From: Comamonas sp. BIGb0124
GTDB lineage: Bacteria; Pseudomonadota; Gammaproteobacteria; Burkholderiales; Burkholderiaceae_C
Direction: 5' to 3'
Length of the DNA stretch: 64,000 bases
Assembly (NCBI RefSeq): GCF_003752175.1
Contig: NZ_RJVF01000014.1
Coordinates: forward strand, 248,001 to 312,000
Positions within the stretch are counted from its first letter, which is position 1, and each line of letters starts with the position of its first letter. Positions 1 to 7,466 of this stretch are shown here, piece by piece. The notes beneath the pieces were generated by a model, which ran no database searches, had not been told where the DNA came from, and worked only from the letters and a program-made list of their open reading frames with translations. Made by a program: the position numbers and the translations under genes.

Positions 1-1260
1 CTCAAGTGCTTCGCCGCCATCGCCACGGGCGTGACCCTGGTCTATGGCCGCAACTACGCCACCGACCGCGGCATGCTGCGCGGCGGCGAGCTGTTCACGC
101 TGTCGCTGTTCGCGCTGCTGGGCATCTTCATCATGATCTCGGCCAACAACCTGCTGATCGTGTACCTGGGCCTCGAGCTGCTGACCCTGTCGAGCTATGC
201 CCTGGTGGCCCTGCGCCGCGATCACGCCATGGCGACCGAAGCCGCCATGAAGTACTTCGTGCTGGGCGCTCTGGCCAGCGGTTTCCTGCTCTATGGCCTG
301 TCCATGCTGTACGGCTCGACCGGCACGCTCGACATCAACGAAATCTCGGCTGCCCTCAACAACGCCCCCGGTATCCCCTTCGTGCTGATCCTTGCGCTGG
401 TGTTTGTCGTCGCCGGCCTCGCTTTCAAGCTGGGTGTCGTTCCTTTCCACATGTGGATTCCCGACGTCTATCACGGTGCCCCCACCGTGGTGACGCTGCT
501 GGTGGGCGGCGCGCCCAAGCTGGCCGCCTTCGCCATCAGCATCCGCCTGCTGGTCGAAGGCCTGCTGCCGCTGGCCTTCGACTGGCAGCAGATGCTGGTC
601 GTGCTGTCGGTGGGCTCGCTGCTGGTGGGCAACCTGGCCGCCATCGCGCAGACCAATCTCAAGCGCATGCTGGCTTTCTCGACCGTCGCGCAGATGGGCT
701 TCGTGCTGCTGGGTCTGCTCTCCGGCGTCATCGACAGCAACACCTTCAACGGCGAGCTCGCCTACGGCTCGGCCATGTTCTACGTGGTGACCTACGTGCT
801 GACCACGCTGGTGGCTTTCGGCAGCATCCTGCTGCTGTCCCACGAAGGTTTCGAATGCGACAACATCAGTGACCTGGCCGGCCTCAACCACAGCCATCCG
901 CTCTACACCGGCATCCTGTCGGTGGCCATGTTCTCGCTGGCCGGCTTGCCGCCGCTGGTGGGTTTCTACGCCAAGCTGTCGGTGCTGCAGTCCCTGGTGT
1001 CGACGGGAATCACGGGTTATGTCGCACTGGCCATTTTTGCCGTGGTCATGTCGCTGATCGGTGCCTTCTACTACCTGCGGGTGGTCAAGGTCATGTACTT
1101 CGACGAGCCGCCCGCCGGCCGCGAGATCGCCGTCAATGTGCCGCTGCATGCACGTGGCCTGCTGACGGTCAACGGCGCGTTGATCCTGGTCCTGGGCCTG
1201 ATGCCCGGCGGCCTGATGACGCTGTGTGGGCAGGCCATCGCGAACCTGCTGAACAAGTAA
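1..1260 (+). CDS. nuoN: NADH-quinone oxidoreductase subunit N, 5' truncated by window edge
   Basis: One of the antiporter-like membrane subunits of respiratory complex I, taking part in proton pumping in the inner membrane. The frame is open from base 1, so the start lies outside the window; about 419 residues are visible. The protein is almost entirely hydrophobic helices. It carries the family signature [14 protein letters not shown] near visible residue 150, preceded by the conserved lysine-bearing helix ([10 protein letters not shown]). The stop at 1260 is followed within 25 bp by an intrinsic terminator, so this is the last gene of the nuo operon. Confidence 0.97.
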   Translation, partial: LKCFAAIATGVTLVYGRNYATDRGMLRGGELFTLSLFALLGIFIMISANNLLIVYLGLELLTLSSYALVALRRDHAMATEAAMKYFVLGALASGFLLYGLSMLYGSTGTLDINEISAALNNAPGIPFVLILALVFVVAGLAFKLGVVPFHMWIPDVYHGAPTVVTLLVGGAPKLAAFAISIRLLVEGLLPLAFDWQQMLVVLSVGSLLVGNLAAIAQTNLKRMLAFSTVAQMGFVLLGLLSGVIDSNTFNGELAYGSAMFYVVTYVLTTLVAFGSILLLSHEGFECDNISDLAGLNHSHPLYTGILSVAMFSLAGLPPLVGFYAKLSVLQSLVSTGITGYVALAIFAVVMSLIGAFYYLRVVKVMYFDEPPAGREIAVNVPLHARGLLTVNGALILVLGLMPGGLMTLCGQAIANLLNK

Positions 1261-1283
1261 AGGCGCCGCGGCGCCCGCAGCAG

Positions 1284-1316
1284 CCCAGGATGCCTTGCGG
1301 TATCCTGGGTTTTTTT
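1284..1316 (+). terminator. Intrinsic terminator of the nuo operon
   Basis: An 8-bp perfect stem (CCCAGGAT at 1284-1291 with ATCCTGGG at 1302-1309) is followed by seven T. It lies directly after nuoN and before the DUF2818 gene. Confidence 0.85.
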
Positions 1317-1366
1317 ATGGTTCGGTGGCCGGTCGGTGCTGCCGTGCGCAAGGAATTCGTCGTCCC

Positions 1367-1642
1367 ATGTCTCCCTGGCTGGCTCTGTGTTTGCTGATCG
1401 TGGCCGCCGTGTTGGCCAATCTCCCCTTTGTCGCCGAATGGCGCGGCTGCCGTTTGGCGGTGCGGGCCTTGCTGCTGTTGGCTTTGTATGGCACCACTCT
1501 GGGCCTTTCGTGGCTGGTCGAGGCCCGCATGGGGCCGGTCTGGTCCCAGGGGTGGGAGTTCTTTGCCATTACCGCAGCGTTGTTCCTGATCCTGGCGTTT
1601 CCCGGGTTTGTCTACCGTTACCTGCTGCTTCGGCGGCGTTGA
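1367..1642 (+). CDS. DUF2818 family small membrane protein
   Basis: A 91-residue protein of unknown function with three hydrophobic segments: residues about 3-16 (LALCLLIVAAVLANLPF), about 27-45, and about 60-85. The N-terminal pattern and its position right after nuoN match the DUF2818 proteins that follow the nuo operon in Burkholderiales. The start at 1367 was chosen because AAGGA sits at 1350-1354 and the family begins at this MS-hydrophobic run; an upstream in-frame start at 1295 would overlap the nuo terminator. A role connected to complex I is only suggested by position. Confidence 0.85.
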   Translation: MSPWLALCLLIVAAVLANLPFVAEWRGCRLAVRALLLLALYGTTLGLSWLVEARMGPVWSQGWEFFAITAALFLILAFPGFVYRYLLLRRR

Positions 1643-1723
1643 TGCGGCTGGGCGTTGCAAGGCGTGTTGCCCATTCCTCTTTTTCTGTTCTTTTTTGCCG
1701 ATCGGCGTATCCAAGAGTGACCT

Positions 1724-2308
1724 ATGCGTGATTCCTCTCCAGACCTCCACCTGGCCGAAACCCTGCTGAGCCGGGAAGTCGTGCACCGCGGCGACTTCCT
1801 CACGGTGCACCGCGACACCGTCCGGCTGCCCGATGGCGGTTCGGCCACCCGTGAGTACGTGGTCCATCCGGGGGCCGTGGTGGTGGTTCCGCTGCTGGAC
1901 GACGGGCGGGTGTTGCTGGAGCGGCAGTTTCGTTACCCGGTCGGGCAGGTCATGCTGGAACTGCCGGCCGGCAAGCTCGATGCGGGCGAGAATCCCCTGG
2001 GCTGCGGTCAGCGCGAGCTACGCGAGGAGACCGGCTACACCGCCGAGGAGTGGGCCTATGCCGCCTCGACCCATCTGGCCATCGGCTACTCCACCGAAGT
2101 GATCCACATCTATTTTGCACGCAGGCTGAAGGCCGGCGAGCGATCGCTCGACGAAGGTGAATTCCTGGATCTGGCGACGATGTCGATCGACGAGCTGCTG
2201 GCGGCCTGCCGCGATGGGCAGGTGACCGATGCCAAGACGCTCAGCTGTTGCTTGTGGCTGCAGAACGTGACGGAAGGTCGCTGGTCCCTGACGTGGCAGC
2301 CTGCTTGA
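1724..2308 (+). CDS. Nudix hydrolase, ADP-ribose pyrophosphatase-like
   Basis: A 194-residue cytoplasmic hydrolase. The complete Nudix box is visible around residues 85-107: G, five residues, E, seven residues, then RELREETGY, giving the metal-binding glutamates. The stretch just before it (LLERQFRYPVGQVMLELPAG) is typical of the ADP-sugar/ADP-ribose pyrophosphatase branch (NudF type). Substrate is inferred from family only. Its 3' end overlaps the convergent lipoprotein hydrolase gene by 68 bp. Confidence 0.93.
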   Translation: MRDSSPDLHLAETLLSREVVHRGDFLTVHRDTVRLPDGGSATREYVVHPGAVVVVPLLDDGRVLLERQFRYPVGQVMLELPAGKLDAGENPLGCGQRELREETGYTAEEWAYAASTHLAIGYSTEVIHIYFARRLKAGERSLDEGEFLDLATMSIDELLAACRDGQVTDAKTLSCCLWLQNVTEGRWSLTWQPA

Positions 2309-3371
2309 GCGAGCCGTTTCGGCTGGTCGACGACCGGGGTTTGACCGGCTGTTTGGTGGTCGCCAGGCCGATCACCGATGCTGCGGCCACGGGGCCGGGC
2401 GTCGCTCCCGTGCCGATGGAGGCCGGAGCCGCTGCGTTGCCGGCGTCGGCCAGAGCGGGCGGCAGTTCATGGGCGGCTGGCGGCAGTATGCCGAACAGGT
2501 CCTTCAAGGCCTTGCTGTACTGTTCCATGCCCACGCTGCTGGTGTTGTGGTGGTTGCCGCCCTCGACCATGATGAAACGTTTGGGCGAGTTGGCGGCCGC
2601 ATAGAGCCGCTCGCCCAGGATGGGTTTGATGATCTCGTCGTCGCTTCCATGCACCACCAGCAGCGGCGAGCCGATGCGGCGCACCTTGTCGATGGACTCG
2701 AAACGCTGGGTCAGCAGCGGGCCGATGGGCAGCCAGCCCCAGTTGGTGGTGGCGAAGACATCGCGTACCGAGCTGAATGTGCCCTCGACGATGGTGCCCC
2801 GCTCGTCGTTGACCTTGCTGGCCAGATCGATGGCGATGGCGCCGCCCAGCGAGTGGCCGTAGATGTAGCGCGGTTGTTTGGGAAAACGCTCGGCCAGCCA
2901 GTTCCAGGCGGCCTGCGCGTCTTCGTAGGCCATGCTCTCGGAGGGCAGGGTGTTGCTGGGCGTGCTGCCTTCGCTCAGGCCGCTCGTGGTCTTGCCGAAT
3001 CCCCGGTAGTCGATGGCGAGCACGGCAAATCCCATGTCGTGCAGCCGGCTGATGCGGGTCCGGCTGGCCCATACGTCCCAGCGCGCGCCGTGCAGGTACA
3101 GCACGACCGGCTGCTTGGTGCCCAGCATCGCCGGCGCGTCGCCCAGCCAGAGGCCGTGCATCTTGACGGATTCGGAGGTCAGGCGCGACGTGAAGGGAAT
3201 CCACACGTCCTTCAGATCCATGTCGCCATGGCCCCAGCGGCTGATGCCGGGATTAAAGATGAACTGACGCTGGCGCTCGTCCAGGGCCGAGCAGCCAATC
3301 AGGCCGGCCACCGCGAGGAGTGCCAACAGCATCCAGGCGGCCCAGCGTCGTGCAATCGTCGTCATCATCAT
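2241..3371 (-). CDS. Alpha/beta-hydrolase lipoprotein
   Basis: A 376-residue predicted lipoprotein hydrolase. The N-terminus has a basic start, a hydrophobic run and a lipobox ending LIGC, so it is probably lipidated and anchored facing the periplasm. The alpha/beta-hydrolase fold is shown by the nucleophile elbow GHSLGG, the preceding DYRGFGKT segment, a late acid (HGSDDEI) and the histidine in GGNHHN. The last 70 or so residues are Ala/Pro/Ser/Thr-rich and probably disordered. The start at 3371 is preferred because AGGGGG lies nine bases upstream; a GTG at 3377 and later ATG codons are alternatives. Substrate unknown. Convergent with, and overlapping, the Nudix gene. Confidence 0.85.
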   Translation of the reverse strand: MMMTTIARRWAAWMLLALLAVAGLIGCSALDERQRQFIFNPGISRWGHGDMDLKDVWIPFTSRLTSESVKMHGLWLGDAPAMLGTKQPVVLYLHGARWDVWASRTRISRLHDMGFAVLAIDYRGFGKTTSGLSEGSTPSNTLPSESMAYEDAQAAWNWLAERFPKQPRYIYGHSLGGAIAIDLASKVNDERGTIVEGTFSSVRDVFATTNWGWLPIGPLLTQRFESIDKVRRIGSPLLVVHGSDDEIIKPILGERLYAAANSPKRFIMVEGGNHHNTSSVGMEQYSKALKDLFGILPPAAHELPPALADAGNAAAPASIGTGATPGPVAAASVIGLATTKQPVKPRSSTSRNGSLKQAATSGTSDLPSRSAATSNS

Positions 3372-3757
3372 CGTCACAGACCCCCTGGGCGATGAAAAGT
3401 TCGCCCGGTGCTATTCCTGCAATGGTCGTGCCTGGTCTGTTTTTTGTCCGTCACACGTCCGCCCTGAGTGCATCCATCCCCTGTTTTCGGGATGCATTCG
3501 CATGATGCAGTGCGCGATTGTTGGGTGGAAGCCTGAAACCGATTTCTGGTACTTACCCGTGTTGTAAAAACGCAGCGATTTCCTGGGCCGAAAGAGCCGA
3601 CGACGCAAGATGAATTGCACTGTTTCAGTGCATTTCTTGCCATTCCGATGCTTCCTCCCGCCCCTGGCCGAAGGTCAGGAAGGCTGGCGCGACGTCGGCG
3701 CGGCTGCGCGAGGGACGGGGCCGCACACGCCGACCGTCTCTGCCCGATAATTCGGCC
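3372..3757. other. Intergenic region between divergent genes
   Basis: A 386-bp gap between the lipoprotein hydrolase (minus) and the DUF1178 gene (plus), with AT content higher than its neighbours between about 3480 and 3640. It holds a perfect 7-bp-arm palindrome (TGCACTG at 3616-3622, TTT, CAGTGCA at 3626-3632) and a looser repeat around 3474-3494. No convincing coding frame was found; promoters for both genes probably lie here. Confidence 0.6.
3616..3632. promoter_or_regulatory. Short perfect palindrome, possible operator
   Basis: TGCACTG and CAGTGCA flank a 3-bp centre. There is no T-run typical of a terminator, and it lies between divergent genes, so an operator is more likely than a transcript end. 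No matching regulator is encoded nearby. Confidence 0.35.
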
Positions 3758-4276
3758 ATGAAAGTCCTGGATCTGCAGTGTGCCCATCAGCATGTGTTCG
3801 AAGGCTGGTTCGGCAGCGAAGACGACTACCGCAGCCAACTGGCGCGCGGCCTGTTGACCTGCCCGGTCTGCGGCGATGCAGCGGTCCAGCGGCTGATCAG
3901 TGCGCCCCGGCTCAACCGCAAGAGCAATGCGCTGCCGGCGGCGGTCCAGCCTTCGGCTTCGGCGGCCCCGGCTGCACGGCGCGCCGCGCCGCCGGTCGTG
4001 CCGCAGGCCCGCGTGCCGGCCGACAATCCCCCGCCCTCCGAGACACAGGTCGCCTTGCAGGCCGCTTACCTGGAGGCGGTGCGGCACGTGCTGCGCAATA
4101 CCGAAGATGTCGGTCCCCGTTTTGCCGAGGAAGCCCGCCGCATGCATTACGGCGAGAGCGAGGCCCATGGGATCAGAGGGCAGGCCAGTCCCCAAGAGCG
4201 CCAGGCCCTTGCCGAAGAGGGAATCGACGTGGTGAGCCTGCCGCTGCCCGAAGGCCTCGACGGCACGTTGCAGTAG
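3758..4276 (+). CDS. DUF1178 family protein with N-terminal Cys pairs
   Basis: A 172-residue conserved hypothetical. The N-terminus (MKVLDLQCAHQHVFEGWF, then LTCPVCGD near residues 32-39) matches DUF1178: short cysteine motifs resembling the zinc-ribbon of FmdB-like proteins. The middle is Ala/Pro-rich, and the C-terminus carries the family's EAHGIRG segment. Function unknown; binding of a metal by the cysteines is inference. Confidence 0.88.
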   Translation: MKVLDLQCAHQHVFEGWFGSEDDYRSQLARGLLTCPVCGDAAVQRLISAPRLNRKSNALPAAVQPSASAAPAARRAAPPVVPQARVPADNPPPSETQVALQAAYLEAVRHVLRNTEDVGPRFAEEARRMHYGESEAHGIRGQASPQERQALAEEGIDVVSLPLPEGLDGTLQ

Positions 4277-4356
4277 GTTTCGCGCAGCCGCGGGGCCAGC
4301 AGGCGGGTCGGACGTGCCCGCGCGCGTTGCGGTCCGCCCCGGCGGACTCCGCCGCC

Positions 4357-6462
4357 TCAGCGGCCGCGCAGGAACAGCGAATCGAGATCCTTGAGCGTGA
4401 CCTGCCGCCAGGTCGGCCGGCCATGGTTGCACTGGTCCGAGCGTTCGGTCGCCTCCATCTGGCGCAGCAGCGCGTTCATCTCGGGGACCGTCAGTTGCCG
4501 GTTGGCACGCACCGAGCCGTGGCAGGCCATGGTGCCCAGCAGTTCATCCTGGGCGCGTTCGATGACCGTGGTGGCTTCCTGGGTCGCCAGTTCGGTCAGC
4601 ACGGCCCGGGCCAGCTCGACCGCCTGCCCGCCGCTGTCGCCGCGGATCAGGGCCGACGGCATGGCGCGCACCGCCAGTGTCCGGGGCGAGAACGGCGAGA
4701 TGTCCAGGCCCAGGCGGGCCAGGGTGTCGCCGTGGCTTTCTGCGGCCGCGACTTCGGCCGGTGTCGCCGCGAAGGTCGCGGGGATCAACAGGGGCTGGCT
4801 GGCGATGCGGGACTGGCTGAACTGCTGCTTCAGTCGTTCATAGACGATGCGTTCATGGGCCGCGTGCATGTCCACGATGATCAGTCCCTGGCGGTTCTCG
4901 GCCAGGATGTAGATGCCCATGAGCTGAGCCAGTGCGCGGCCCAGCGGCCACTCTTCGGCCGCGGCCGCGGCCGAAGCCGGTGAGGGGGGCTCGCCGGTCG
5001 CCGTCTCTTGTGCAAGACCGCCGGCCTGCGTGGTGAATGACGTGCCCGGGCTCGCGGCCGGCGAGGGCAGGGGGACGCCGCGAGGACCATCGTCCGATGG
5101 GGCCGCCGACGAGGCTGCGCCGGGTGCAGCGCCCTCGTCGTCGCGCGGCTGGCGTTGCCACAGTGCGCCGAGCTCGCTGACACGATGGCCCTGCAGCGCC
5201 ATGGCGGGCTGGGTCCAGTGGTAGTCGAGCGGCCTGCCGGTACGAGGGATAGCGCCCGGTGCGCCCGATTCACCCGGGATCGGGTTCGCGGGGGGCGTTG
5301 CGAGAAGCGGGTTGACCGCCGCCGCATCCTGGCCTGCCGCCGCCGCACGCGGCGCCGACAGGGCATTTTCCACACCGTGCCGCACGGCCTGATGCACCTC
5401 GCGGCTGTCACGGAACCGGACCTCGATCTTGGTCGGGTGCACGTTCACGTCGACGCGCGTGGGGGCGACTTCGATGTGCAGCAGATAGACCGGCTGACGC
5501 TGGCCGTGCAGGAAGTCTTCATAGGCACTGCGCGCGGCGTGCGCGATGACCTTGTCCCGCACGAAACGGCCATTGACGTAGGCATATTGCTGGTCGCCCC
5601 GCGCGCGGGAGTGGTCGGGCAGGCCGGCGCGTCCGGTGATGCGCACGGCAGGGCCGTAACGGCCGTCGCCATGGTCGGCCTGGGCCGAGCTGGTGTAGTC
5701 GATGCGCAGGCTGGCGGCCAGCAGATCGGCACCCAGCACATCGGCCAGGCGGCGCTCGAGCGGCGTGCTGCCGTCCGCCGTCACGCCATCGTGCGCACGC
5801 CACTGGTCGACCAGCTTGCCTTCATGCCAGATGGCAAAGCCCACATCGGGCCGGGCCAGCGCGTGGCGCCGCACGGCTTCGATGCAATGCGCGAGCTCGG
5901 TGGCATCGGTCTTGAGGAACTTGCGGCGGGCGGGGGTGCTGAAGAACAGCTCCTTGACCTCGACCGTGGTGCCCGTCGCCCGGGCTGCCGGCTGCAACTC
6001 GCCGCTGCGGCCGTCCAGCAGCCACGCATGTTCGCCATGCGCCTGCGCAGAGGGGCAGCGTGAAAGGATGGACGCCTCGGCGACCGAGTTGATGGCGGCC
6101 AGCGCCTCGCCCCGGAAACCCATGGTCGAGACCGACTCCAGTTCCTTGAGGCTGTGGATCTTGCTGGTGGCGTGGCGCTTGAAGGCGATCGGCAACTCGT
6201 CGCGCGGAATGCCCAGGCCGTCGTCCTCGACCACGATGGCGCGCACGCCGCCGGCCAGCAGCCGGACGGTGATCTGGCGGGCGCCGGCATCGAGCGCGTT
6301 GTCCACCAGTTCGCGGACCACCGAAGCAGGGCGTTCGATGACTTCACCTGCGGCGATCTGGCTGATGAGCTCGTCGGGCAGTTCGAGAATGCGGCGGCGC
6401 GCCGCGGCCGATCGTTCGGGGGCGGCAGCGGGGGAATCGAGGCGGTCGGGTTCGGCGTTCAC
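4357..6462 (-). CDS. mutL: DNA mismatch repair protein MutL
   Basis: A 701-residue MutL that links MutS mismatch recognition to strand removal. The N-terminal GHKL ATPase shows IAAGEVIERPASVVRELVDN, the DDGLGIP and TMGFRGEAL loops. A Pro/Ala-rich linker spans roughly residues 370-505. The C-terminal domain has the endonuclease metal motif DMHAAHERIVYE, the ACHGSVRA segment, CNHGRP and a terminal FLRGR, i.e. the set found in MutL proteins with nicking activity rather than the E. coli type. The gene faces the DUF1178 gene across an 80-bp gap. Confidence 0.97.
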   Translation of the reverse strand: MNAEPDRLDSPAAAPERSAAARRRILELPDELISQIAAGEVIERPASVVRELVDNALDAGARQITVRLLAGGVRAIVVEDDGLGIPRDELPIAFKRHATSKIHSLKELESVSTMGFRGEALAAINSVAEASILSRCPSAQAHGEHAWLLDGRSGELQPAARATGTTVEVKELFFSTPARRKFLKTDATELAHCIEAVRRHALARPDVGFAIWHEGKLVDQWRAHDGVTADGSTPLERRLADVLGADLLAASLRIDYTSSAQADHGDGRYGPAVRITGRAGLPDHSRARGDQQYAYVNGRFVRDKVIAHAARSAYEDFLHGQRQPVYLLHIEVAPTRVDVNVHPTKIEVRFRDSREVHQAVRHGVENALSAPRAAAAGQDAAAVNPLLATPPANPIPGESGAPGAIPRTGRPLDYHWTQPAMALQGHRVSELGALWQRQPRDDEGAAPGAASSAAPSDDGPRGVPLPSPAASPGTSFTTQAGGLAQETATGEPPSPASAAAAAEEWPLGRALAQLMGIYILAENRQGLIIVDMHAAHERIVYERLKQQFSQSRIASQPLLIPATFAATPAEVAAAESHGDTLARLGLDISPFSPRTLAVRAMPSALIRGDSGGQAVELARAVLTELATQEATTVIERAQDELLGTMACHGSVRANRQLTVPEMNALLRQMEATERSDQCNHGRPTWRQVTLKDLDSLFLRGR

Positions 6463-6683
6463 CCGTCGATTCTAGGGCGAGTGGTGCGGCGAGGCTGTGT
6501 GCGGGGCCATTGCCGCTGCCGGCGAATGTAGTGCCATGGCATGAATTGCAGGCCATGTGCCGCACCGGGGGACGGCACTGATACAGTACCGCTCATAACA
6601 AGACTCAAACAGCCTCCGCTTGCGATGCATGCGCACCGCCCGCACGGGTGGCGGGTGCCTGCCGCGGCCGACGATTCACTCAC

Positions 6684-6688
6684 AAGGA
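6684..6688 (+). promoter_or_regulatory. Ribosome binding site deciding a TTG start
   Basis: AAGGA at 6684-6688 sits six bases before TTG at 6695. No ATG or GTG in the frame has comparable spacing, which fixes the DedA-family start at the TTG. Confidence 0.65.
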
Positions 6689-6694
6689 CCGGTT

Positions 6695-7360
6695 TTGGAA
6701 TACGTTCACCTGCTCATCGATTTCATACTGCACATCGACCAGTATCTGGCGACTTTTGTAGAACAGTATGGCGCCTGGGTCTATCTCATCCTCTTTCTGA
6801 TCGTGTTCGTCGAGACAGGACTGGTGGTCATGCCTTTCCTGCCCGGCGACTCGTTGCTGTTCATCGTCGGGGCCATGGCCGGTGCCGGGCTGCTCAATCC
6901 CCAGATCGCAGTGGCTGTGCTGCTGGTGGCCGCCATCCTGGGCGATCAGTGCAACTATTCGATCGGCCGGTATTTCGGGCCCAAGGTCTTCAAATGGGAA
7001 AACTCCCGTTTCTTCAACAAGAAGGCTTTCGACCAGGCCCACGCGTTTTACGAACGGTATGGCGGCGTGACCATCATCCTGGCCCGCTTCATGCCCTTCA
7101 TCCGCACGTTCGCCCCGTTCGTGGCCGGTGTTGCCGAGATGACGCGCAGCAAGTTCACCTTCTTTAATGTCGTCGGCGCGCTGATCTGGGTGCTGGGCAT
7201 CGTGACGGCCGGCTATTTCTTCGGCAACATGAAGATCGTGCAGGACAACCTCGAGAAAATCATCTGGGCCCTGATCCTGGTGCCTGGCCTGATCGCCATC
7301 TTCGGCGCCTGGCGCGCGGGGCGCGCACAGCCGTCCACGCCGGGCCATACCCAGCCCTGA
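6695..7360 (+). CDS. DedA family inner-membrane protein
   Basis: A 221-residue polytopic membrane protein of the DedA/Tvp38 family, whose members are involved in lipid-carrier flipping and membrane homeostasis. Family signatures are visible: FVETGLVVMPFLPGDSLLF near residue 37, GDQCNYSIGRYFG near residue 85, and RFMPFIRTFAPFVAG near residue 125, with conserved arginines and Glu/Asp. The start is TTG, supported by the upstream AAGGA and by the family N-terminus (EYVHLLIDFILHID); an ATG 75 bases upstream adds a non-family extension. Confidence 0.93.
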   Translation: MEYVHLLIDFILHIDQYLATFVEQYGAWVYLILFLIVFVETGLVVMPFLPGDSLLFIVGAMAGAGLLNPQIAVAVLLVAAILGDQCNYSIGRYFGPKVFKWENSRFFNKKAFDQAHAFYERYGGVTIILARFMPFIRTFAPFVAGVAEMTRSKFTFFNVVGALIWVLGIVTAGYFFGNMKIVQDNLEKIIWALILVPGLIAIFGAWRAGRAQPSTPGHTQP

Positions 7361-7466
7361 GGCCGCCCTTGCGGCAGCGAGCGGACACAGGCCGTCGGCG
7401 GTCGTGTCCGGCTGTCCCGCATGCATTCCGAGCAGTGCGCCGGCCTACCCCGGCGCGGGAAAGACG

